The translations under genes and the position numbers were made by a program. Positions 34,028 to 41,011 of a stretch of 49,124 bases of DNA are shown in pieces. Origin of the DNA: Nanobdellota archaeon (lineage in GTDB: Archaea > Nanobdellota > Nanobdellia > Woesearchaeales > SM23-78); the NCBI GenBank assembly GCA_018819305.1, contig JAHJQO010000004.1, positions 1 through 49,124 on the forward strand, read 5' to 3'. How positions within the stretch are numbered: position 1 is the first letter of the stretch; every line of letters starts with the position of its first letter. A model generated the notes under the pieces. That model ran no database searches. It was not told where the DNA came from and saw only the letters and a program-made list of their open reading frames with translations.

Positions 34028-34408
34028 TTATTTGTTCTTCTTCTTATAATCATCAATTGCCTGATGAAGCGCGTCCAGTCCGAGAAGTGAGCAGTGCTCT
34101 TTGATTGGAGGCATGTCGCCAAAGGCTTTGATAATGTCTTTTTTGGTTATCTTCATTGCCTGGTCTAAAGTTTTGCCTTTTACCATTTTTGTGAGCATTG
34201 ATGTGGTTGCTATTGCTGCCACGCATCCAAATGTCTTGGCTTTAATGTCAATTATTTTGTTATTTTTTATTTTTAAGAATACTTCCATTATGTCTCCGCA
34301 TGCAGGGTTGCCAACTTTGCCGTGCCCATCTGGACAGGGGATGTCGCCCATGTTGCAGGGATGCTGGAATTCTTTCAGAACTTTTTTGTTGTAGTTTAAG
34401 TGGCTCAT
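34028..34408 (-). CDS. iscU: IscU/NifU-like iron-sulfur scaffold
   Basis: This 126-residue protein assembles 2Fe-2S clusters for transfer to apoproteins. The three cluster-ligand cysteines of the U-type scaffold are present: Cys37 in GNPACGD, Cys62 in TFGCVAA and Cys106 in KEHCSLLG. The start is set at the ATG at 34408 (MSHLNYNKKV). An extra upstream MHMV reading to 34420 is possible but atypical. No cysteine desulfurase is nearby. The neighbouring small gap contains the promoter region AAATTAATTCATATG. Confidence 0.9.
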   Translation of the reverse strand: MSHLNYNKKVLKEFQHPCNMGDIPCPDGHGKVGNPACGDIMEVFLKIKNNKIIDIKAKTFGCVAAIATTSMLTKMVKGKTLDQAMKITKKDIIKAFGDMPPIKEHCSLLGLDALHQAIDDYKKKNK

Positions 34409-34547
34409 GACCATATGCACCTCGTATGAAAATTAATTCATATGATTATAAATTCATAGGTTATTTATATATCTTACGGTTTTTAAGAAGTAATTCTGAG
34501 TGCGCTCGCGGTTGCCATGCAACATTTAGTCTCGCTTCGCAAGAAAT

Positions 34548-35291
34548 TTATTTTTTAGAAAGTTTCCACAACATATCAAAGTGATTCATATAGGCTTTTG
34601 CGATTTCTTCTTTTTCAATAATTATGGTAGTGATCGGTTTAGTAAAATCAACTATTGCTACTTTGTTTCCATATATGACTGTTCTAACTGGTGAAAAATA
34701 TTCAGGAGGAAGATGTCTGATTCCAGCAGTATGATTTTTAGGCATAAAACCTTTTCCAAAAATAATCCTAGATTTAACTTTATGTTTTTTTGATTCTTCA
34801 ATAAATTCGCTAAGTTGTGCAGGAAAATGTTTCTCCCAATCATCTTCATCAGTTCCATATCCAACTATTTCTACTCCTCGTTTCCCTGCCTCTAAACACT
34901 CATTAAGAACTATTAAAGGTCCTTGTCTCCCTCTATAAATTATTGCTTCAGCAGATTTTTGCATCTTTCTCCTGTTTTCAAGTTGAGGCAATAATTTTTT
35001 AATTTCATTTTGACCTTCTGTTAAATCCTGTTTTCGTTCTTCCAAAAAATCAACTAATCTTTCAACAGGAGTTGCCGAATAATAGTGTTTTCCATTCTCA
35101 AGGTTATAAGATGCAAGACCCTTACAAATTAGTCTTTGTAGAACTTCGTATACCTTTGAACTTGAGATATTGGCTTCCTTTGTAATCCTGCCGGTGGTGG
35201 ATAATCCAAGCTCAAGTAATGCCAGATAAACATCTACTTCTCCTTTAGTTAATCCAATGTTCTTGAGCGTTTGCTTAATTTCTGATTCCAT
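34548..35291 (-). CDS. TrmB-family transcription regulator
   Basis: This 247-residue protein has an N-terminal winged HTH: LKNIGLTKGEVDVYLALLELGLSTTGRITKEANISSSKVYEVLQRLICKGLA, the typical TrmB DNA-binding domain, followed by a coiled-coil (about 85-110) and a TrmB C-terminal effector domain with IIYRGRQGPLIVLNECLEAGKRGVEIVGYG and VRTVIYGNKVAIVDFTKP. TrmB proteins sense sugars or nucleotides and repress or activate metabolic genes. A near-palindrome at 35292-35318 abuts the start codon, pointing to autoregulation. A decayed relative of its C-terminal half is at 48591-48955. Confidence 0.88.
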   Translation of the reverse strand: MESEIKQTLKNIGLTKGEVDVYLALLELGLSTTGRITKEANISSSKVYEVLQRLICKGLASYNLENGKHYYSATPVERLVDFLEERKQDLTEGQNEIKKLLPQLENRRKMQKSAEAIIYRGRQGPLIVLNECLEAGKRGVEIVGYGTDEDDWEKHFPAQLSEFIEESKKHKVKSRIIFGKGFMPKNHTAGIRHLPPEYFSPVRTVIYGNKVAIVDFTKPITTIIIEKEEIAKAYMNHFDMLWKLSKK

Positions 35292-35318
35292 ACTTCTACC
35301 CTATTAGGGGGGAGAAGT
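35292..35318. promoter_or_regulatory. Near-palindrome at the TrmB start, probable operator
   Basis: ACTTCTACCC at 35292-35301 and GGGGAGAAGT at 35309-35318 form an inverted repeat with one mismatch and a 7-bp spacer. It directly follows the TrmB start codon on one side and reaches the TATA-like TATTTAAATAT of the rightward gene on the other, so a bound dimer could control both genes. Confidence 0.6.
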
Positions 35319-35362
35319 ATTTAAATATATTGGTATTATTCCATTTATGGAGGAATAAAAAA

Positions 35363-35593
35363 ATGTACAATAAACCAGTTTTTTTAATTGCGGTCTGCGA
35401 TTACGCAGAAAGATCAGAAAAACTTAGAGGCAAGTATAGAAAAATGAGCCAAGACTATCTTCAAGGTAGGATTGACCAATATGATAAAGGCTTTATACCT
35501 AATATCCCTCTTGTAGGTCGCCTTTTCGCACCTCAAGAAATAGATGTTATGAAATCTGTATTAGAAGAAAAAATTAAGCACGCGTCTCTCTAA
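35363..35593 (+). CDS. Small unknown protein divergent from trmB
   Basis: This 76-residue protein starts MYNKPVFLIAVCDYAERSEKL and has a C-terminal helix (QEIDVMKSVLEEKIKHASL). The ATG at 35363 has GGAGG 11 bases upstream and a TATA-like element near 35318-35327. A further in-frame start at 35330 is less likely. The family is not recognised. Divergence from trmB over a shared operator makes it a candidate target of that regulator. Confidence 0.5.
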   Translation: MYNKPVFLIAVCDYAERSEKLRGKYRKMSQDYLQGRIDQYDKGFIPNIPLVGRLFAPQEIDVMKSVLEEKIKHASL

Positions 35594-35643
35594 TATAATA
35601 CCTACCCATAACATAGGACTGTGTAGGTTTTTAATCAAGAACC

Positions 35644-36054
35644 CTATCCAAAATTCGTAATCGTTATATTGTCATCTGTCTTGTTAATGAGATTAATGCC
35701 TTTGTCAATATCTCCGCTTACATTTATATCCAGAAATAAAACATAAGACAAATCTTCAGAACTAATAACAATTTCATTCTGGTTTTGAAGAGAAATACTG
35801 TATTCATAACCACTCACAACATAAGGGATATAAAATTCTCTTGAATAATAATCATTAAAAGAACCTGCAAGCCTAATTTCTGTGGCGACAACATTGCTTA
35901 ACTCAGTCATTGAATTGTAGAGCCTGTTTTTGTAAGCCCCTGTTAATCTGCCCTGTATTACTGCAAACATACCGAGGAAGACCAAAAACATAACACTGGC
36001 TATTAAAACAAACTCAACACTACTTTGCCCTTTTTTTTTATTCGCAAGGTTCAT
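35644..36054 (-). CDS. Type IV pilin/archaellin-like protein with class III signal peptide
   Basis: This 136-residue protein begins MNLANKKKGQSSVEFVLIASVMFLVFLG: a basic leader, Gly-Gln-Ser at the prepilin-peptidase site and a long hydrophobic helix, the class III signal peptide processed by PibD/FlaK-type peptidases in archaea. The rest is beta-rich. It overlaps the second pilin gene by 4 bp (36051-36054), so the two are translationally coupled and may form one filament. Asn-rich glycosylation sites (NVSG, NKTD, NITI) fit an outside location. Confidence 0.75.
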   Translation of the reverse strand: MNLANKKKGQSSVEFVLIASVMFLVFLGMFAVIQGRLTGAYKNRLYNSMTELSNVVATEIRLAGSFNDYYSREFYIPYVVSGYEYSISLQNQNEIVISSEDLSYVLFLDINVSGDIDKGINLINKTDDNITITNFG

Positions 36055-36512
36055 CTTATCTCATTAATAAGAACATAACTTCCCATTGATGTAATTCTTA
36101 TTATATTCAGGCCTGCGTGAACAGAATCACTAATGCTTCCTTGTGGATGTGGTGTGGTCATATTTATATTAGAGAAAAACACAGCTTCACTCACGCCAAC
36201 ATGCGAATCATATTCAATCACCAGCTCTTCATTGTTAAGAACATAAATTCTTCTTACAGTCTCAGGCACATCCAGCTTAATTGTTTCCCAGGAGTTTTCT
36301 CCAATATAATAAACTCTTTCAACACTGCCCATTATATCATTGCCAACCAGGTCAATTCTTGAACGCATAAGTTCATCGCTTGATCTTGTAGAATAATTAT
36401 AGAAAAGCATTGCACCAGGAACTATCAAAAGCATGGCAATTCCAACAACAAGTACGTATTCAAAAGCTCCCTGGCCTTTTTTCACAGCAAAAACCTCTTT
36501 TTTTATGTTCAT
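36051..36512 (-). CDS. Second pilin-like protein with class III signal peptide
   Basis: This 153-residue protein begins MNIKKEVFAVKKGQGAFEYVLVVGIAMLLIVPG, a textbook archaeal class III signal (KKGQGAFEYVLV) followed by a hydrophobic helix. The C-terminal domain has beta-like strands and ends ITSMGSYVLINEIR. It is first in a two-gene operon with the protein at 35644-36054. Neither matches archaellin closely; an adhesion pilus or a secretion pseudopilus is the likely role. It is divergent from secF, with about 100 bp between starts. Confidence 0.75.
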   Translation of the reverse strand: MNIKKEVFAVKKGQGAFEYVLVVGIAMLLIVPGAMLFYNYSTRSSDELMRSRIDLVGNDIMGSVERVYYIGENSWETIKLDVPETVRRIYVLNNEELVIEYDSHVGVSEAVFFSNINMTTPHPQGSISDSVHAGLNIIRITSMGSYVLINEIR

Positions 36513-36610
36513 ACTTATTTTTGTATTCTCAGTATATATATTTTACTATTGATTTAATAATTCAACTCTCACCAAAACATTTATTAATAGATATTTATCC
36601 CAAGTCATTA

Positions 36611-37780
36611 ATGGGGTTATCGCGTAGAGATAGAAGAGAGCAGAAGAGAAAGCTGTTAAAAGAAGAAAGATTGCAGCAGCTCAGAAAAGTTGAAGAGCAG
36701 GAAAGAACTATCCATCAAAAGGGCGAACGCAAAGGATTCTTGAAGTTTTATGATAAGCAGTACAAAAAACTTTTGTTTATACCTTTTATTATTCTGATTA
36801 TTGCAATCATAAGCCTAGGTATGAATTATGCACAGACAGGCGACTTTATTAACAGAGGAGTGAGCCTTAAAGGAGGAATTGTGATTACAATCCCTGTTCA
36901 GGAACAGGTTAATCTTGAAGAACTTAATGCTTTTTTTAAGACGCGTTTTCCAGCTGATGATATGGATATAAGGGCGATTGCTGAGTTTGGAGAGCAAAAA
37001 GCAATTATGGTGACCTCTGAGAATATTGAAGCAGAAGATGGAATTCTTGATGCTTTGGAAGAAAAAATTCCAGATGCGCGAGTAGATGCTTCTGTAGAGA
37101 TAACTGGTTCAAGCTTGGGAGAAGAATTTTTCAATCAAATCCTAAGAGCTCTATTTGTAGCATTTGTATTTATGGGCTTGGTTGTTTTTCTTTACTTTGG
37201 ACACAATACATGGGCAAAAATTATTTCAGCTGTATTGTCAATTGTAGCATCAGTGTTAATGTTTCAGGCTTCCATAGCTATGAATATTGTGGGTCTGATA
37301 ATTGGTTTAGGAGTTTTTGTCATATATGCTTTTTTCAGCATTCCAAGCCTTGCAGCTATTTTATCTGTTTTTTCAGACATTATTGTAACACTGGCAATTG
37401 TTAATCTAATGGATATAAAACTTGGCACTGCAGGCATTGCAGCGTTTCTTATGCTTATAGGTTATAGTATTGACACAGATATTCTTCTTAGCACACGAGT
37501 GCTTAAGAGAAAAGAAGGAACAGTGTTTGACAGGATTATAAGTGCTGCCAAAACAGGACTTACTATGAATATCACAACACTTGTTGCAATAACACTTGCT
37601 TTGGTACTTACACAGTCAGAAGTTATCAGGCAGATTATGATTATTTTACTTATTGGATTATTAGTTGATATAATGAATACATGGCTCCAAAACACAGGCT
37701 TGCTTAGATATTATGTTGAACACAGAGCTAAATCCAAGAAAAAAGCAGATTTGGATTTTGCTAATATAAGTGAGGAATAA
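36611..37780 (+). CDS. secF: Protein translocase subunit SecF
   Basis: This 389-residue membrane protein is part of SecDF, which uses the proton or ion gradient to assist Sec-dependent export. A Lys/Arg-rich cytoplasmic N-terminus precedes the first membrane helix (LLFIPFIILIIAIISLG), an outside P1-like domain with the GVSLKGG motif, and five more helices including FDIIVTLAIVNLM-type SDIIVT (conserved D in TM4) and LMLIGYSIDTDILLSTRVLK, the conserved SecF motif GYSIDTD. The start at 36611 (MGLSRRDRR) is preferred over the much longer in-frame reading. secD follows immediately, the archaeal order. Confidence 0.93.
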   Translation: MGLSRRDRREQKRKLLKEERLQQLRKVEEQERTIHQKGERKGFLKFYDKQYKKLLFIPFIILIIAIISLGMNYAQTGDFINRGVSLKGGIVITIPVQEQVNLEELNAFFKTRFPADDMDIRAIAEFGEQKAIMVTSENIEAEDGILDALEEKIPDARVDASVEITGSSLGEEFFNQILRALFVAFVFMGLVVFLYFGHNTWAKIISAVLSIVASVLMFQASIAMNIVGLIIGLGVFVIYAFFSIPSLAAILSVFSDIIVTLAIVNLMDIKLGTAGIAAFLMLIGYSIDTDILLSTRVLKRKEGTVFDRIISAAKTGLTMNITTLVAITLALVLTQSEVIRQIMIILLIGLLVDIMNTWLQNTGLLRYYVEHRAKSKKKADLDFANISEE

Positions 37781-37802
37781 AAATAAAATAATAAAAAGAA
37801 AA

Positions 37803-39518
37803 ATGGGAAAATTCAAAAAAGCAATTAAAAATGTGCGTATAATTATTCTCATAGTCTTTGTAGTCCTTGCTTTGATTGCTATTCATCCAAATCCATGGGC
37901 AAAAGGTCTGGCAATCAGGACTGTTGCTAAGGATAGTTCTGCAAGCATTGCAGGAATTGAAAGCCCGACAGCAGGAATAAAACCTATGAGCAGGGAAAGA
38001 ATTCTTAATATAAATAATATACCTGTGAATTCATTAAAAGAATATTATGATTTTGTAAATAAACTTGACATTAACAGAACATTCACTCTGAAGACCACCA
38101 AAAGCCTTTACAGGTTGGAGGTTTTGCCAGAATATAAGATTACATATCTGAATGAGACAGAAACCCAGACAATTGTTGAACAGGTCTTTAATGAGACAAC
38201 AAATGAAACAATTAATGTCACAAAAACAATTGAAGTTCCTAAATTTGAAAAAGAAATAATCGGTGTTGCAGATATTGGACTTGGACTTTATAAAGCTCCA
38301 ACTACAAACATAAAACAAGGTCTTGATTTAAGCGGAGGAAGCAGAGTTGTACTTCGACCAGAAGAAGAGGTTTCTGAAGAAGATTTTAGCTTTGTAATTG
38401 AGACTATAAAGCAAAGACTCAATACTTATGGTCTTTCAGATATTATTGTGAAACCTACATCAGACCTTGCAGGCAATGACTTTATAATTGTGGAAATTGC
38501 AGGCGCAACAAAAGAAGAAATAAGAGATTTAGTTGCAAATCAAGGCAAGTTTGAAGCTCAGATTGCCAATCAGACTGTATTTATTGGCGGGCGGGATATA
38601 ACCTATGTTTGCAGAAGTCCAGACTGCTCAGGAATTGATCCAAATGTTGGATGCAATCCTATACAAGGACAGGAAGAACAATGGGCTTGCAGGTTTAGAT
38701 TTAGTATTGCACTTACTCCTGATGCAGCACAGAAGCAGGCAGATGTGACAGAGACTTTGGAAATTGTACTTGATGAACAAGGAAATGATTATTTATCAGA
38801 AAAATTATTATTGCTGCTTGATGATGAGATTGTTGACGAACTAAGTATTGGTTCTGAATTAAAAGGAAATCCTCAGACAGACATAAGTATTTCTGGAAGC
38901 GGAGCCGGGCCTTCGCAACAGGCAGCAATGGCAGATGCTTTAGAGCAGATGAAAAAACTTCAGACAATTCTTGTAACAGGAAGTCTCCCAGTCAAACTTG
39001 AGATTGTAAAGACAGATACAATCAGTCCGATTCTTGGAGAAGAATTCATTAAAAATGCAATTCTCGTTGGAATTGTTGCAATATTAGCAGTTGCAATTGT
39101 AGTATTTATCAGATACAGAAAACTGGTAGTAAGCATTCCAATGGTTATTAATATGGTTTCAGAAGCAATTATCATCCTTGGAGCTGCATCACTTATTGGA
39201 TGGAACCTTGACTTAGCTGCAATCGCAGGTATAATTATTGCAATAGGAACTGGAGTAGACCATCAGATAGTTATTACTGATGAGACACTCATGAGTGAAA
39301 AATCAAAATATACAGGCTGGAAAGACAAACTCAAAAAAGCCTTTTTCATAATCATCGCTGCATATCTAACAACAGTAGTTGCTATGCTGCCTCTTTATCG
39401 TACAGGAGCAGGATTGCTCAAGGGATTTGCAGTTACTACAATAATTGGTGTTACAATCGGAGTGCTGATAACAAGGCCAGCTTTTGCATCAATCATAGAA
39501 ATATTCACACAAGAATAA
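37803..39518 (+). CDS. secD: Protein translocase subunit SecD
   Basis: This 571-residue membrane protein partners SecF. It has an N-terminal membrane helix, a PDZ-like segment (RTVAKDSSASIAGIESPTAGIKP, then ILNINNIPVNSLKEYYDFV), the P1 head domain containing LDLSGGSR (the conserved D-L-x-G-G motif) and IKQRLNTYGLSD, and five C-terminal helices with TGVDHQIVITDE in place of the usual G-x-x-V-D motif. A GTG at 37770 would overlap secF by 11 bp; the ATG at 37803 is used here. Its stop is 3 bp before a large structured element (39522-39752). Confidence 0.93.
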   Translation: MGKFKKAIKNVRIIILIVFVVLALIAIHPNPWAKGLAIRTVAKDSSASIAGIESPTAGIKPMSRERILNINNIPVNSLKEYYDFVNKLDINRTFTLKTTKSLYRLEVLPEYKITYLNETETQTIVEQVFNETTNETINVTKTIEVPKFEKEIIGVADIGLGLYKAPTTNIKQGLDLSGGSRVVLRPEEEVSEEDFSFVIETIKQRLNTYGLSDIIVKPTSDLAGNDFIIVEIAGATKEEIRDLVANQGKFEAQIANQTVFIGGRDITYVCRSPDCSGIDPNVGCNPIQGQEEQWACRFRFSIALTPDAAQKQADVTETLEIVLDEQGNDYLSEKLLLLLDDEIVDELSIGSELKGNPQTDISISGSGAGPSQQAAMADALEQMKKLQTILVTGSLPVKLEIVKTDTISPILGEEFIKNAILVGIVAILAVAIVVFIRYRKLVVSIPMVINMVSEAIIILGAASLIGWNLDLAAIAGIIIAIGTGVDHQIVITDETLMSEKSKYTGWKDKLKKAFFIIIAAYLTTVVAMLPLYRTGAGLLKGFAVTTIIGVTIGVLITRPAFASIIEIFTQE

Positions 39519-39521
39519 GGT

Positions 39522-39752
39522 TTCATTATTCATAGCATCCTCCGGTCAAAAGTTCATTGATTATAATTGATTCTTACTCGTTGCCAGGGGTTGCCCCCCA
39601 ACCTTTTAAGAAAAGGTTGGCGAAAATGTGGAGCATAAAGCTCCACGCGTGTGGCTTTACGCCACACACTTTTACCAGATTTTCGTAAAATCTGCGGGGA
39701 GGCAGAGTCTGCTATTAAGAGAATATTAACTTTTGAAGATGCTATGAATGAA
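39522..39752. ncRNA. Structured element with nested inverted repeats between secD and tRNA-Val (candidate ncRNA or palindromic element)
   Basis: Outer arms TTCATAGCATC (39529-39539) and GATGCTATGAA (39738-39748), then TCAAAAGTT (39546-39554) and AACTTTTGA (39728-39736), then ATTCTTA/TAAGAGAAT and ACTC/GAGT, enclose a series of short hairpins: GGGGTTGCCCC (39587-39597), 39598-39620 (10-bp perfect arms), 39628-39646 (7 bp), 39649-39667 (7 bp) and 39676-39694 (8 bp). The nested order is what a folded RNA or cruciform element would show. No coding sequence is present. It lacks the signature sequences of RNase P RNA or SRP RNA that I could look for. Strand is undecided. Confidence 0.55.
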
Positions 39753-39763
39753 AAAATTAGTTT

Positions 39764-39851
39764 GGGCCTGTGGTCTAGTTCGGTATGACATCACCTTGAC
39801 GAGTCAATCTCAAAATGGTGAGGGTCGCCGGTTCAAATCCGGCCAGGCCCA
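39764..39851 (+). tRNA. tRNA-Val(GAC) with a 14-nt intron
   Basis: Acceptor GGGCCTG pairs with CAGGCCC and the T-arm is GCCGG-TTCAAAT-CCGGC. The anticodon stem TCACC/GGTGA encloses TTGACG, an intron at 39802-39815 and T, giving a 7-nt loop with anticodon GAC. The splice sites fit a bulge-helix-bulge: central helix TTGA/TCAA with CGA and AAT bulges. A one-base shift of the intron would give A37 instead of G37. The D-arm (GGTCTAG...TATGAC) is typical of archaeal tRNA-Val. CCA is not encoded. Confidence 0.88.
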
Positions 39852-39917
39852 CTTTATACAAAATTATATAAACCTTAAAAATAATTTTAATATAAAAAAG
39901 AGGGTTGGGTAAAAAAA

Positions 39918-40382
39918 ATGTTCCTAGATGTTCTCAGAGGCGTATTCTCCATGGCAAATGTATTTATTGCCTTGTTCATTATAATTTATGCAGTTCTCTT
40001 TCTGAAAAAAACCACGAGCCACAAAGAAAGGCGGCCATGGGATTATCTCTTAGTGGCAAGCGCCATATATTTAGTATATGCAATTTTCTTCATGGCATTT
40101 TCAATCTATGGTGTGGCAACAATTTTGGGTTTAAATGTAAATGAGATTAGTGTGTTTTTTCAGTTCATATACACAGGATTGATATTATTGGCATTTATCA
40201 GCCAGACCGACCTGATATTCAAGAATGAGATGATTATAATTACCCGAAAGCTTGAGCCAGAAGAAAAAGAAAAACTACAGGTTCATTTTCCTGAAAGAGC
40301 AGAATTAGAAGAAGAGCTAAAAGAATTGAATGTTAAGCCAAAAAAACCAGAATTATTGAAGAAAACCAAGAAGAAAAAGTAA
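39918..40382 (+). CDS. Membrane protein with three helices and a basic tail, unknown function
   Basis: This 154-residue protein has hydrophobic helices at about residues 14-30, 46-72 and 80-98 and a C-terminal Lys/Glu-rich cytoplasmic tail ending LLKKTKKKK. The N-terminal MFLDVLRGVFSMANVF is hydrophobic as well. No family is recognised. A TATA-like TTATATAAACC lies about 45 bases upstream, and GGGTTGGG precedes the ATG. It sits alone between two tRNA genes. Confidence 0.5.
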   Translation: MFLDVLRGVFSMANVFIALFIIIYAVLFLKKTTSHKERRPWDYLLVASAIYLVYAIFFMAFSIYGVATILGLNVNEISVFFQFIYTGLILLAFISQTDLIFKNEMIIITRKLEPEEKEKLQVHFPERAELEEELKELNVKPKKPELLKKTKKKK

Positions 40383-40423
40383 GTTTTAAAAAGACTTCTA
40401 CAGAACCAATTCTAATCACAAAT

Positions 40424-40635
40424 GCGCCGGTAGTTTAGTGGTTATAATTCGGCCTTGCCAAGATTTTTGCTAAAAATCTTGTAATGCTCAAAAAGCGAAG
40501 CTTTTTGGCACAACGAAACTAAGTTTCGCTTGAAAGCGTTTAAGGAGGATATTCGCTTTGCGAAATCCTCCGAACCTTACGAAAGGCAAAATCTGCAAAG
40601 AGGCTGGGACCTGGGTTCGATTCCCAGTCGGCGCA
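40424..40635 (+). tRNA. tRNA-Gly(GCC) with a 140-nt intron
   Basis: Exon 1 is 40424-40460 and exon 2 is 40601-40635. Joined they give acceptor GCGCCGG with TCGGCGC, anticodon stem CGGCC/GGCTG, a 7-nt loop TTGCCAA with anticodon GCC, and T-arm CTGGG-TTCGATT-CCCAG. The intron lies after position 37. Its splice sites form a bulge-helix-bulge: central helix TTGC/GCAA with CAA and AGA bulges, then GATTTT/AAAATC on the intron side. The gene has no CCA. Its 3' end is copied at 40991-41011. Confidence 0.92.
40461..40600 (+). other. Multi-hairpin intron of tRNA-Gly
   Basis: The 140-nt intron consists almost entirely of hairpins: 40461-40479 (AGATTTTT/AAAAATCT, loop GCT), 40489-40507 (CAAAAAGC/GCTTTTTG, loop GAA), 40514-40528 (CGAAAC/GTTTCG, loop TAA) and 40544-40571 (GGAGGAT/ATCCTCC enclosing TTCGC/GCGAA). 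An alternative long-range pairing AGATTTT/AAAATCT brings its ends together for splicing. No open reading frame for a homing endonuclease is present. Confidence 0.85.
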
Positions 40636-40641
40636 TTTATT
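40621..40641. repeat. tRNA-Gly 3'-end direct repeat, copy inside the tRNA
   Basis: This 21-bp segment, beginning TTCCCAGTCGGCGC and running past the tRNA end into ATTTATT, is identical to 40991-41011, exactly 370 bp downstream in the same orientation. Confidence 0.92.
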
Positions 40642-40696
40642 CATTTTTTCCGAAAAATTCTTATAGCATTTGATGCATCTGTCATTTGGTGATATT

Positions 40697-40975
40697 ATGA
40701 GTGGTTTATCATTGGCTCCTTTTGTAGTCGCAGTTATTATAATACTGGTTGGTGTGATATTAGCAGCGCTTCTGTCAAAAATTAAAAAGCAGGGTAAACC
40801 TCAAGAAACTAATTATTATGCTTTTTTTGTATTAGGAATTTCTTTCTTACCTTTAGGCATTGTCCTGAGCATTGCAGCCAATCCCGGTTTCATGGGAATA
40901 ACTGGCTTGGGATTTGTGTACCTGATTATTGGTTTGGCTAATAAAGATAAGTGGAAGAAAAAAGCTGCGCCTTAA
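40697..40975 (+). CDS. Small three-helix membrane protein between tRNA-Gly 3'-end repeats
   Basis: This 92-residue protein has hydrophobic helices at about residues 7-28, 43-62 and 66-82 and a short basic tail (KDKWKKKAAP). It is the only gene between the two copies of the tRNA-Gly 3' end, so it appears to be cargo of that insertion. The ATG at 40697, with GGTGATATT upstream, is chosen; the ATG at 40673 would add eight residues. No family is recognised. Confidence 0.5.
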   Translation: MSGLSLAPFVVAVIIILVGVILAALLSKIKKQGKPQETNYYAFFVLGISFLPLGIVLSIAANPGFMGITGLGFVYLIIGLANKDKWKKKAAP

Positions 40976-40990
40976 TAATAACTTTTTTTG

Positions 40991-41011
40991 TTCCCAGTCG
41001 GCGCATTTATT
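40991..41011. repeat. tRNA-Gly 3'-end direct repeat, displaced copy
   Basis: This is an exact 21-bp copy of the tRNA-Gly 3' end and its first flanking bases. It cannot form a tRNA. It matches the attR-type remnant left when an element integrates into the 3' end of a tRNA gene. Confidence 0.88.

Noticed and set aside
34496-34547. Short GC-rich inverted repeats before the TrmB stop (GTTGC/GCAAC and others)
   Set aside because: The arms are only about 5 bp and imperfect, so they are not comparable to the hairpin clusters; they may act as a terminator, but the evidence is thin.
36410-36610. N-terminal extension of SecF by 67 residues
   Set aside because: It overlaps the pilin gene on the opposite strand and would add a non-homologous hydrophobic stretch before the conserved SecF start MGLSRRDRR.
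39522-39752. Possible SRP RNA or RNase P RNA
   Set aside because: The nested stems are suggestive, but I could not find the conserved RNase P GAGGAAAGTCC-type segment or the SRP helix 8 sequence, and the size is below the usual archaeal SRP RNA. It is reported only as an unassigned structured element.
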